Of a stretch of 64,000 bases of DNA, positions 26,394 through 34,618 are shown one piece after another. Under the pieces are notes generated by a model. That model did no database searches, was not told the DNA's origin, and saw nothing but the letters and a program-made list of their open reading frames with translations. Each line of letters begins with the position of its first letter. Position 1 is the stretch's first letter. This stretch comes from Firmicutes bacterium UBA6113 (GTDB lineage: Bacteria > Bacillota > Clostridia > Tissierellales > Sedimentibacteraceae). The position numbers were made by a program, and so were the translations under genes. The DNA lies in the NCBI GenBank assembly GCA_002422545.1, contig DIWF01000036.1:204551-268550 (forward strand), written 5' to 3'.

Positions 26394-27530
26394 CTAACCA
26401 AGTACTGCTCTTGAAATTACAACCTTGTGAATTTCAGAGGTACCTTCGTAAATTTCTGTAATCTTTGCGTCTCTTACCATTCTTTCTAGCGGATAATCTT
26501 TCATATATCCGTAGCCACCATGTATTTGCAAAGCTCGATTTGTTACAAAGCTAGCAGTTTCAGATGCATTTAATTTTGCCATTGCAGCTTCCTTTGTAAA
26601 AGGCTGTCCAGAAATTTTTAAATAAGCTGCTCTATAAATCATCCATCTTGCACATTCTATTTTCGTTGCCATTTCCGCAATATACCATTGTAATCCTTGC
26701 AAAGCAGCAATAGGCTTCCCAAATTGAACTCTCTCTTTCATGTAAGAAACTGATTCCTCTAATGCACCTTCAGCTAATCCTAAAGCTTGTGCTGCAACAC
26801 CAATACGTGCACCATCTAGCCCAATCATAGCTATTTTAAATCCTTGCCCTTCTTTGCCTACAAGATTTTTTTTTGGTACACGGCAATTGTCAAAAATTAT
26901 TTCTGCTGTTTGAGAAGCTCTTATACCCATTTTATTTTCAATTTTACCAACTGAGAATCCAGGTGTACTTGTAGGAACTATTATTGCTGACAATCCTTTA
27001 ACTCCTTTAGAAGGATCTGTAGATGCAAATACCACTACATAATCAGCTACATTTCCTCCAGTAATGAAACATTTAGTTCCATTTAAAACATATTCATCTC
27101 CCTCTAATACGGCAGTAGTTTTTACTGTTGCTGCATCAGATCCTGCATTAGGCTCAGTTAAGGCGAATGCTGTTTTTTTACCTCCGCTTGTGACAAGTGG
27201 TAAATATTTTTGTTTTTGTTCTTCTGACCCAAATTTTAATACTGTTTGCACAAATACCGCATGTATAGATAATATGGCAGCTGTTGCCCCACATTTTTTA
27301 GCAATTTCGGATATTACAATAATTTTTGTAATATCATCTCCACCAGATCCGCCATACTCAACCGGTACAGCTATACCTGTAAATCCACACTTAACCATCT
27401 TGTCAAATGTTTCAAAAGGGTACCTTCCCTCTCGATCTATCTCTTCTGCTAAAGGCGCTACTTCCTTTTCAGCAAATTCTCGTGCAACTTTTTGAATCAC
27501 TTCTTCAGATTTAGAGAAGTTAAAATCCAT
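26394..27530 (-). CDS. Acyl-CoA dehydrogenase
   Basis: A 378-residue FAD-dependent acyl-CoA dehydrogenase of normal length. Marks are ALTEPNAGSDAATVKT near residues 127-142, FITGGNVADYVVVFA, IMGI/MGIRAS, the QIHGGYGYMKDYPLERMVRDAK segment near 340-361, and IYEGTSEIHKVVISR with the usual catalytic Glu in YEGT. It is most like short-chain (butyryl-CoA or crotonobetainyl-CoA) enzymes. The adjacent etfBA and CoA transferase tie it to a CoA-activated unsaturated or saturated organic acid. Confidence 0.93.
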   Translation of the reverse strand: MDFNFSKSEEVIQKVAREFAEKEVAPLAEEIDREGRYPFETFDKMVKCGFTGIAVPVEYGGSGGDDITKIIVISEIAKKCGATAAILSIHAVFVQTVLKFGSEEQKQKYLPLVTSGGKKTAFALTEPNAGSDAATVKTTAVLEGDEYVLNGTKCFITGGNVADYVVVFASTDPSKGVKGLSAIIVPTSTPGFSVGKIENKMGIRASQTAEIIFDNCRVPKKNLVGKEGQGFKIAMIGLDGARIGVAAQALGLAEGALEESVSYMKERVQFGKPIAALQGLQWYIAEMATKIECARWMIYRAAYLKISGQPFTKEAAMAKLNASETASFVTNRALQIHGGYGYMKDYPLERMVRDAKITEIYEGTSEIHKVVISRAVLG

Positions 27531-27638
27531 ATTTATTTCCTCCTTATTATTGCGTAGAATTCTCAGTAATACTGAGTATTAAATTATAACCATAATCTCT
27601 TATATTGTTTCTTAGTGATATAAGAGAATTTTAATACC

Positions 27639-28871
27639 TTAAAATGCTGATTCTGCTTTCTCATATGGAACACTTGCTATTATATTTTCTTCTGCTAATT
27701 TTTTAATTTCTTCTTCTGTATATCCTAATTCCAACAATATTTCCTCGTTATTTTCTCCTATTAATGGTGCATCGTTTTTTATTTTAACATCAATTGTATT
27801 AAATTTAACTGGAGGCATTGCTACGAAGCACTTAGTTCCATCGCGATTTTCAACTTCATATACGTAATTATTTGCAAGTGCTTGAGGATCTTTTATAGCA
27901 TCTATTACATGTTGTATTTTTTCATGAGCTATATCTGATGCTGTCAGTTTCTTGTCCATTTCATCTTGTGTCCATTTTTTAAACTCTGTTGATATTATTT
28001 CAATTAATTCAGCAGCATTCTCTTTTGCTGCAAGAGTAGTTTCATATTTTTTATTTCCTACCAAATCTTCTCTTCCTATTACTTTGCAGAATGTTTCATA
28101 ATATCTCTCATGTTCGAGAATACTTAAAAATATCCAACCACCATCCTTACACTCATAAGAATTAATTACTGGTGAATTTGCTTTTTTCCTTGTTTTTGGG
28201 TATTCATCACCATATTGTGTAGAAGCCACTAATGCGCTTAAGTTCCATATTGCTTGTGCAAACAAAGAAACCATTACTTTTGCACCAATTCCTGTTCTTT
28301 GTTGTTCATAAAGAGCTGCTGCAATACCTCCGGATAAACTACATGAAGTAGTTGCATCTCCAAAACCTATAGGCGGATTAACTGTAGTTCCCCTTTCGGC
28401 CGCATCAGCCATAGCTCCACTTCGCGCCCAGAATGCTACAGTATCAAATCCTGGATTGTCTTTTGCAGGTCCACAATCCCCAAATCCATTTATTTGTGCC
28501 CATACAACTTTTGGATACCTTTTATGAATGCTTTCATAATCTAACCCTAATTTTTCAAGAGCTTTTGTCCTATAACTTGATACGAATACATCTGCTTGTT
28601 CTAACAATTTTTCCATAATTGCCATACCTTTTTCTGATTTTAAATCTATGGCAATTCCTCTTTTTTCTGAGTTATAGCAACTATATAATGGATTAATACC
28701 AAAATTTGCAGGGGCTCCCATACCAGCACCAGTTGTTCTCCCTGGATCACCCCAAAATGGCTCAACCTTTAGAACATCAGCTCCCCAATCAGCAAGTATT
28801 CTGGCAGTACCAGGCCCAGCTATAAAATATGTTAAATCAATTACTTTTACTCCTTTTAACGGCTTAAACAT
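27639..28871 (-). CDS. CaiB/BaiF family (class III) CoA transferase
   Basis: A 410-residue class III CoA transferase, which moves CoA between carboxylic acids. The N-terminus VKVIDLTYFIAGPGTARILADWGADVLKVE and WAQINGFGDCGPAKDNPGFDTVAFWARSGAM are diagnostic; the Asp in GFD is the expected nucleophile. It presumably activates the acid brought in by the GntP-type permease encoded next upstream. GGAGGG precedes the ATG. The closest functional analogues (CaiB, formyl-CoA transferase) do not fix the substrate. Confidence 0.9.
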   Translation of the reverse strand: MFKPLKGVKVIDLTYFIAGPGTARILADWGADVLKVEPFWGDPGRTTGAGMGAPANFGINPLYSCYNSEKRGIAIDLKSEKGMAIMEKLLEQADVFVSSYRTKALEKLGLDYESIHKRYPKVVWAQINGFGDCGPAKDNPGFDTVAFWARSGAMADAAERGTTVNPPIGFGDATTSCSLSGGIAAALYEQQRTGIGAKVMVSLFAQAIWNLSALVASTQYGDEYPKTRKKANSPVINSYECKDGGWIFLSILEHERYYETFCKVIGREDLVGNKKYETTLAAKENAAELIEIISTEFKKWTQDEMDKKLTASDIAHEKIQHVIDAIKDPQALANNYVYEVENRDGTKCFVAMPPVKFNTIDVKIKNDAPLIGENNEEILLELGYTEEEIKKLAEENIIASVPYEKAESAF

Positions 28872-28938
28872 GTTACCCTCCTATTTATTAGTTAATGCGA
28901 TTTTTTTATCTAAATTATCAATCTTATTATATAAAATA

Positions 28939-30258
28939 TTATGGTAAAGCTGGGAACATTGAAAACAGTACTACAGCTACAACAGAACCAATTGCTGGTA
29001 CAACGACTGTTAACCAAAATATTAATCCATATGCATCCTTATGTGATTCATTACATAAACCATTCGTTACTGTTACTATATAGCCATTATGTGGAAGAGA
29101 ATCTAATGCAGCTGAAGAGATGCTCATTACCCTGTGAATTGCTGCAGCTGGTACACCTAATGCTAAGTAAGCCGGTCCTAAAAGAGGTGCTGCAATACCT
29201 AAGCCACCTGAAGCTGACCCACAAATACCTGCAATAACTGTTGTACCAATGGCAACCCCTACTAAAGGTGAACCGGGTATTGATATCATTGCATCAATAA
29301 CAACAGGGAAAGCTATAGTTGCTTTAACAACTGCTCCAAAACCAACTACTGCACAAGTGTTTGATATAGATACTACTGATTGTTTACACGCTTCTCCAAG
29401 GTTGAATAATATTTTATGATTATCTTGATATTTGTTTAAAAGAATTATTACAGCAACTGAACCTAGAAACACCCCAAATTCTAATGGCACCAATGTACTA
29501 CCACCAATTTTTATATTTATTAAAAGAATTGTTAATATCAGAGGAATTACAGCTAACCAACCGCTTGGATATGTTGCATTATCATGAAATACATCCATAG
29601 GTTTGGCCACAAAATTTTCACCTTCTGATCTTGCCTTATTTACAGTTTTAATCAATATTATGCTGCCTAATACCAAAATAACTGCTGAACTAATAAATCC
29701 ATTTACTGCGCCAGCCATCAAATCTGTTCCTAAAGCAGCTGCAGGTATGGCATTATGTATTTGTGGTGCACCTGGAGCAACCATTGCCCATGTGGAACAA
29801 CCAAAAGTTAATGCAGCCGGAATAAACCTTCTTGGATAATTTGCTTGTTTGAATACTTCTAAGGCTATCGGAAACACTGCAAAACTCGCAACAAATACGC
29901 TTACTCCTCCATATGAAATGATACCACATGCTAATGGTATTGAAATCAATGCCATACTAGGTCCAAATTTATCTACTATCATTTTTGCAATAGATTTAGC
30001 TCCGTTTGTAACTTCATATGCTTTACCCATTATTGTTCCTGTTAAAAAAATCAAAAAATTACTTTTAAAGAAACTTACAAAACCTCCCATATAACTTTCT
30101 TTTAAGCCATCATAAAGATTAATACCGCCTGTCAAAGCTACTATAATTGAACAAAGAATGGCTACAACGTAAATATTTACTCCTCTCATTATCAGTACTA
30201 CTAATAATCCGAGTGATACCAAAATCCCAATTAAGCTTATTACTACTGATATGTCCAT
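28939..30258 (-). CDS. GntP family permease
   Basis: A 439-residue, 12-helix transporter of the gluconate:H+ symporter (GntP) family. Recognisable are the early GGINLYDGLKESYMGGFVSFFKSNFLIFL region, YPRRFIPAALTFGCSTWAMVAPGAPQIHN near residues 148-175, and GICGSASGGLGIAAPLLGPAYL near 345-366. I start at ATG 30258 because GAGGTG lies six bases before it. As the only transporter in the operon, it should import the acid later charged by the CoA transferase; GntP members take gluconate, other hydroxyacids and also fatty or amino acid-like compounds. Confidence 0.9.
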   Translation of the reverse strand: MDISVVISLIGILVSLGLLVVLIMRGVNIYVVAILCSIIVALTGGINLYDGLKESYMGGFVSFFKSNFLIFLTGTIMGKAYEVTNGAKSIAKMIVDKFGPSMALISIPLACGIISYGGVSVFVASFAVFPIALEVFKQANYPRRFIPAALTFGCSTWAMVAPGAPQIHNAIPAAALGTDLMAGAVNGFISSAVILVLGSIILIKTVNKARSEGENFVAKPMDVFHDNATYPSGWLAVIPLILTILLINIKIGGSTLVPLEFGVFLGSVAVIILLNKYQDNHKILFNLGEACKQSVVSISNTCAVVGFGAVVKATIAFPVVIDAMISIPGSPLVGVAIGTTVIAGICGSASGGLGIAAPLLGPAYLALGVPAAAIHRVMSISSAALDSLPHNGYIVTVTNGLCNESHKDAYGLIFWLTVVVPAIGSVVAVVLFSMFPALP

Positions 30259-30314
30259 AATATACACCTCATATTTTACTTTTTATACTTTCAAAATAGC
30301 TTGTTCATTAAATT

Positions 30315-31115
30315 TTATTTATTTTTAAATACTGCAGGTCTCTTTTCAATAAATGCTTTCATTCCTTCATCTTTATCATCTGTAGCAAATGATAAAGCTG
30401 CGATGTCCTTTTCTAATTCTAATCCATTATCTATATCCATTTCTAAACCACGATTTATTGCTATCTTTGCAAATCCAATAGCTAATGAAGCATTTTTAAG
30501 AATTGCCTTCATCATATTTTTGGCTTCTTCAATTAACAATTCAGGTTCTACAACTTTGTTAACTAATCCTACAGATAAGGCTTCTTCTGCTTTAATTTGT
30601 CTTCCAGTGTATATAAGTTCTTTAGCAATACCTGAACCTATTAATCGTGGTAATCTTTGTGTCCCTCCAAAACATGGAATTACCCCCAAACCTACTTCAG
30701 GTTGTCCAAACACTGCTTTTGTTGAGGCAATCCTAATATCACAGCTTAAAGATAATTCACATCCACCACCTAAAGCATAGCCATTAACAGCGGATATTAC
30801 TGGTTTTTCTAAATTTTCTATTTTATTAAAAATCATTTGTGCAAATGCTGCATATTTTCTTCCTTCAATGCTTTTGTAACCTTGCATCTGAACTATATCA
30901 GCTCCTGCTACAAACCCTTTTCCTTCTCCAGTAATTATTACACCCCTTACTGAATCATCCTCTGCAATGCAATCAAAGATTTTATTAAGGTCAGAAAGAG
31001 TATCATTGTTTAATGCATTTAATGCTTTCGGTCTGTTGATTTTTACTAAAGCTATTTCATCTTCTACTGTTACTAAAACGTTAATTAATTGACTTGATAT
31101 TTCTGATATTGACAT
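30315..31115 (-). CDS. Enoyl-CoA hydratase/isomerase (crotonase family)
   Basis: A 266-residue crotonase. The oxyanion-hole segment KGFVAGADIVQM near residues 65-76 and GYALGGGCELSLSCDIRIAS near 108-127 are present. The two catalytic glutamates are in GGCEL and PEVGLGVIPCFGGTQRLPR. It should hydrate a 2-enoyl-CoA. First gene behind the sigma-54 promoter at 31173, with AAGGAG before the ATG. Confidence 0.93.
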   Translation of the reverse strand: MSISEISSQLINVLVTVEDEIALVKINRPKALNALNNDTLSDLNKIFDCIAEDDSVRGVIITGEGKGFVAGADIVQMQGYKSIEGRKYAAFAQMIFNKIENLEKPVISAVNGYALGGGCELSLSCDIRIASTKAVFGQPEVGLGVIPCFGGTQRLPRLIGSGIAKELIYTGRQIKAEEALSVGLVNKVVEPELLIEEAKNMMKAILKNASLAIGFAKIAINRGLEMDIDNGLELEKDIAALSFATDDKDEGMKAFIEKRPAVFKNK

Positions 31116-31172
31116 TTTTGTATTCTCCTTTAAATTTCCATCTATCTAGGCCTTTAGACAATTATTTAACAA

Positions 31173-31188
31173 AGCAATAAGCATGCCA
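31173..31188 (-). promoter_or_regulatory. Sigma-54 (-24/-12) promoter of the enoyl-CoA hydratase/etf operon
   Basis: TGGCATGCTTATTGCT on the minus strand, almost the full consensus TGGCACGnnnnTTGCW, with GG and GC ten bases apart. Transcription would start near 31162, 47 bases before the first gene. It fits control by the PAS sigma-54 activator encoded at the other end of the cluster. Confidence 0.88.
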
Positions 31189-31356
31189 AGTAACTTATTA
31201 AAATCAGCTTTTCCCAAAGTTTATATAAAACCAGCAGTAAATGCATTGAAAATTAAGCTTTTAGAGCCCAAGTACTACAATTCATATTCTCCAAATTATT
31301 TTTAAGCTATTTATCAATCTTATAGTTAGTTATTAAACAATCAATAAATTCACATA

Positions 31357-31516
31357 AAAATGTCTCAAATAGTAGACTTGCGAATCATATTTGAGACATT
31401 TTATATTTGTTTAACTTGATTTAAATGATTTTGATAAAAATCAAACTAATTAAGATGTTAATTAAGTGTCAAAATGATTTAAAACTTGTTTTCTCGTCTA
31501 CTATTTGAGACATTTT
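31357..31516. promoter_or_regulatory. Three related GTCT/AGAC repeats, candidate enhancer sites or terminator hairpins
   Basis: The block AAAATGTCTCAAATAGTAGAC (31357-31377) occurs again as its exact complement at 31496-31516. A shorter inverted copy, TATTTGAGACATTTT, lies at 31388-31402. Each full copy has the inner dyad GTCT-N8-AGAC. They lie 170-340 bp upstream of the sigma-54 promoter, where enhancer sites for its activator are expected. Since the LUD gene ends at 31572, the 31357/31402 hairpin could instead be its terminator. Confidence 0.45.
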
Positions 31517-31571
31517 GATTTCTTACTTCAAGTATTAAGACGGTTTATTTCAGCATTTATAATTTAAAATA

Positions 31572-32180
31572 TTAGAATCCACATTCTTCATTAACTATGA
31601 GCACCTTAATTCTATTGCTGTCTGTTTGACCTTCGATTATTGAAAGGATATTGCATACCCCTATACAACCTACGCACTTGTTCAATGTTACGCATGGAGG
31701 ATTATATCCTGCACGCTTTGCATTTGTGGGACATGCGACATTTTTAACTCTTTTTATTGCATCATCTACTGTATCTACAATTTTATTTTTACCAACTACA
31801 ATTATTACTTTATCTGGTCCATAAGTAATTGAAGCTACTCTATTCCCACTATGGTCCACATTAACAATTCTTCCATCAACAGATATGGCATTTGAACCAG
31901 TAATATACCAATCTGTAGTAAGAGCCTTTCTTTTTAATTCTTTACTTTCTTCTCGATTTTTTGCAAGTTCTTTATCATATACAACATTTCCTCTTTCTAA
32001 TAATAAGTTGGTAATATCCATCTTTTGGAGTGTAACCGAATGACCAATTCCTATTGTCGATTCTGTTGGTACCATATCTAATATGAATGATTTAACATCT
32101 TCTAAGCTTTCCAAATACTCTACCCCTATGTTTCTTTGCTTAAAGTTTCCCACTAATTTTTTTAACTTTTCTTCATTCAT
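31572..32180 (-). CDS. LUD-domain protein (LutC/DUF162-like)
   Basis: A 202-residue LUD (lactate utilisation, DUF162) domain protein. The N-terminal helix pair, GHSVTLQKMDITNLLLERG near residues 44-62, TDWYITGSNAISVDG near 89-103, and PDKVIIVVGKNKIVD near 121-135 are typical. The C-terminal end carries a cysteine cluster (NPPCVTLNKCVGCIGVC) that could bind metal or a Fe-S cluster. No LutA/LutB partner is present here. Function is unknown. I start at ATG 32180 with GAGGTG six bases upstream. Confidence 0.75.
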   Translation of the reverse strand: MNEEKLKKLVGNFKQRNIGVEYLESLEDVKSFILDMVPTESTIGIGHSVTLQKMDITNLLLERGNVVYDKELAKNREESKELKRKALTTDWYITGSNAISVDGRIVNVDHSGNRVASITYGPDKVIIVVGKNKIVDTVDDAIKRVKNVACPTNAKRAGYNPPCVTLNKCVGCIGVCNILSIIEGQTDSNRIKVLIVNEECGF

Positions 32181-32265
32181 CCCCAACACCTCACTATTAC
32201 TATACTTTTCATGATTAATTCTCCATAATGCTTAATAATTTCATTATATTACTTTATAAGTTTAG

Positions 32266-32474
32266 TATGCAATATAAAAATGGTGATTCCTAATATAAAC
32301 TCTTCTGTTGATACTAATTCACATTGCAGCACCTATTAAATTTAAATTTTAAATGCTCAAGAGGTAAGGAGTCAGTACTAATGAAGATTCTCATTATGAA
32401 TTGCAAATTTTTATTATTTAATGCAATATATACTTTACATTTTGTAATATTTATATTATACTATGCAATATAAA
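32266..32474 (+). promoter_or_regulatory. Three TATGCAATATA repeats around the XRE gene promoter
   Basis: Near-identical 11-13 bp elements are at 32266-32278, 32420-32430 and 32462-32474 (TATGCAATATAAA, AATGCAATATA, TATGCAATATAAA). The last two bracket the promoter TTTACA (32434-32439), 17-base spacer, TATACT (32457-32462); the third ends just before the ribosome binding site. This looks like an operator set for autoregulation by the XRE protein. Confidence 0.55.
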
Positions 32475-32485
32475 GGAGGCGGATT

Positions 32486-32680
32486 ATGAAAAACAAGCGT
32501 ATGAAAATAGCGCGCATGGAATGCGATATGAAACAAGAAGACTTGGCAAAAAAAGTTGGTGTAACAAGGCAAACAATTGGACTAATAGAAGCAGGCGATT
32601 ATAACCCAACACTTAATCTTTGCATAGCAATTTGTAAAGCATTGGGTAAAACATTAAATGATTTATTTTGGGAGGAATAA
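32486..32680 (+). CDS. XRE-family transcriptional regulator
   Basis: A 64-residue single HTH domain of the short Cro/XRE type found with small membrane proteins in Firmicutes: RMEC.MKQEDLAKKVGVTRQTIGLIEAGDYNPTLNLCIAICKAL, ending in LNDLFWEE. It binds DNA; its targets are probably its own promoter with the three TATGCAATATA elements. AAAGGAGG precedes the ATG. The next gene begins two bases after the stop. Confidence 0.92.
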   Translation: MKNKRMKIARMECDMKQEDLAKKVGVTRQTIGLIEAGDYNPTLNLCIAICKALGKTLNDLFWEE

Positions 32681-32682
32681 AA

Positions 32683-33165
32683 ATGAAAAAAAATAATATT
32701 CAAGACGAGAGAATAGTTTCTCAAAAAAGAAAGATAGGAAGCGATGCTTTTGGAATTGTATTCTACGGGCTGCTTATTTCTATACTAATTCAGCAATATA
32801 TGTTTGATGCACCATTTTCTCAGTACGCAGCAGAATTCATACTATTTATGGTGGCTGCAATTTATGTTGTGGGCAGAAATATTATAGTGGGCAATAATCT
32901 TTTTAACAACAGTTTCAAAGGACAAAAAATAGTTGTAATAAATAGTGTTGTGTGTGGACTTACCATTGCGGTTATCACGACTACATTTAATACTATAAAT
33001 CTTGGCTTGGAAAAAATGGGAGGAGCAACTTTTATTGCAATAACTTCTCTTATCACTTTTTTTTGCGGAGCGCTTACCTCATTTATTGGTTTTGAAATTC
33101 TTTATATAATAAATAAAAAAAGGCAAAAACAAATTGATGATAAGTACAATGACCCTGACGAATAA
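32683..33165 (+). CDS. Membrane protein of the DUF6773 type
   Basis: A 160-residue membrane protein. DERIVSQKRKIGSDAFGI near the N-terminus, followed by four hydrophobic segments, is the DUF6773 pattern as I recall it. Such proteins are encoded directly after a 64-residue XRE regulator, as here, and the pair is thought to be a self-regulated membrane module of unknown purpose. I start at ATG 32683; the outer TTG frame encodes the ribosome binding site. Confidence 0.65.
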   Translation: MKKNNIQDERIVSQKRKIGSDAFGIVFYGLLISILIQQYMFDAPFSQYAAEFILFMVAAIYVVGRNIIVGNNLFNNSFKGQKIVVINSVVCGLTIAVITTTFNTINLGLEKMGGATFIAITSLITFFCGALTSFIGFEILYIINKKRQKQIDDKYNDPDE

Positions 33166-33185
33166 AATAAGCATCTTAACCTCAC

Positions 33186-33230
33186 AAAAAAGCCCCTAAG
33201 GGATTATAGTAAATCTTTTAGGGCATTTTT
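33186..33230 (+). terminator. Intrinsic terminator after the XRE/membrane protein operon
   Basis: GCCCCTAAGGGATT pairs with AATCTTTTAGGGC (two bulged bases), with A-run and T-run on the outsides, so it may act in both directions. It lies 21 bp after the DUF6773-type gene. Confidence 0.8.
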
Positions 33231-33312
33231 GTGTATAATTTAAGAAGTTTTTATTTTAGTGGGCATGACTATGATAATATCTAAATATTTATGTGAATGT
33301 GTATATTCTTCA

Positions 33313-33386
33313 TGAGTATAATATCCATGCAATTTAGCCAAGTAGAAAACTTCCAAGATTAAGTAAACCAAGCATTACAATCTCCC
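33313..33386 (-). pseudogene. Decayed 5' fragment of a paralogue of the 17925 membrane-protein gene
   Basis: About 65 bp match 18186-18250 at roughly 85% identity. They include the ribosome binding site, the ATG and codons equivalent to LLNLGSxLLG-IAWIL, but with a TAA in place of a leucine codon after LLG. No further homology to the left. It lies in the gap before hydF, whose stretch 33231-33312 holds nothing else. Confidence 0.7.
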
Positions 33387-33392
33387 AATTTT

Positions 33393-34586
33393 TCATAAAC
33401 CGATTTTATCCAGTATTCCGGACAGGTGTGCAATCACAACTCCGTAATTAGACATTGGAACATTTTGTTCTTTCGCCTTTTCAATCCTTGACAATACATA
33501 TTTACGGTTGAACATACATGCTCCGCAATGAATAATCAAATCGTATTTTGTCAAATCATCCGGAAAATCCGTTCCGCTAACAATATCAATCGTGAGATTT
33601 TGTCCGACTTTTTTTCGTAGAAGCATAGGAATTTTTTCTCTACCTATATCCTCAGTCAGAGGTGCATGAGTGCAGGCTTCAGAAATCAGAACCCTTGAAT
33701 TTTCATTTAAATTATCAATTGCTGCAGCACTTCTGGCATAATAATCAATGTTGCCTTTATAACCTGCAAAAAGAACTGAAAATGATGTCAATTTGCTTTC
33801 CATTGGTTTCTTATCATAGACAGATTTAAATACCTGAGAATCAGTGATGATAACATGTGGTGGTTTTGCCAAAGATTTTAGCGATTCATCCAAATTGTCT
33901 ACAGTTGCACTTAATACAATGCACTTTCTGTCTAATAGCTCTCTTATTGTCTGCACTTGAGGAAGAATCAACCTCCCTTTTGGCGCTTGTATGTTCTGAG
34001 GCATTACTAAAAGCACCGTATCTCCTTCATTGACAATACCGCCTGTAATAGTTTTTGCATCATAATCCTCCGGCAGACTGCGCATTATGGCAGTATAAAT
34101 CTTTTTAATGCCGTCTTTTGTGAGTGAACTTACAACTATAGGCTTCATTCCAATGCTTTTTTCTATGTAATCACTTGCTGAATTTGCATCTTTTATTAAA
34201 TCTGACTTATTCAATATAGCAATAGTCGGGACATTTTCCTTTTTAAATTCAGCTATCCATTCCTTTTCCATGTCAATATCTTCATCATCATCAAATACAA
34301 TCAGCGCTATATCGGTTTTTTTAGCAGCTTCTCTTGTTTTTTCAACCCTCAGCTCTCCAATTGTTCCTTCATCATCGAACCCTGCGGTGTCAATTAGAAC
34401 ACATGGACCTATTGGATTGATTTCCATGGATTTATAAACAGGATCTGCAGTTGTTCCCGCAAAATCCGATACCAAAGCCGTCTTATGCCCTGTGATGGCA
34501 TTAATCAGTGAGGATTTGCCGCTGTTTCTTTTGCCAAATATACCGATATGCAATCGGTTTGCTCTAGGTGTATCATTTAAACTCAT
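33393..34586 (-). CDS. hydF: [FeFe]-hydrogenase H-cluster maturation GTPase HydF
   Basis: A 397-residue HydF, the scaffold that carries the 2Fe subcluster precursor to apo-hydrogenase. The N-terminal GTPase has P-loop GKRNSGKSSLIN (about residues 14-25), switch II DTAGFDDEG and NKSD. The C-terminal Fe-S motif CxH...HCxxC is present (EACTHAPL near 307 and HCGACMFNRKYVL near 354). AAGGAG precedes the ATG. It ends the ABC-TM1266-hydE-hydF operon. HydG and the hydrogenase itself are not in this window. Confidence 0.96.
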   Translation of the reverse strand: MSLNDTPRANRLHIGIFGKRNSGKSSLINAITGHKTALVSDFAGTTADPVYKSMEINPIGPCVLIDTAGFDDEGTIGELRVEKTREAAKKTDIALIVFDDDEDIDMEKEWIAEFKKENVPTIAILNKSDLIKDANSASDYIEKSIGMKPIVVSSLTKDGIKKIYTAIMRSLPEDYDAKTITGGIVNEGDTVLLVMPQNIQAPKGRLILPQVQTIRELLDRKCIVLSATVDNLDESLKSLAKPPHVIITDSQVFKSVYDKKPMESKLTSFSVLFAGYKGNIDYYARSAAAIDNLNENSRVLISEACTHAPLTEDIGREKIPMLLRKKVGQNLTIDIVSGTDFPDDLTKYDLIIHCGACMFNRKYVLSRIEKAKEQNVPMSNYGVVIAHLSGILDKIGL

Positions 34587-34618
34587 AATTTACTCCTTTT
34601 CATGTAATAACATAAAGA

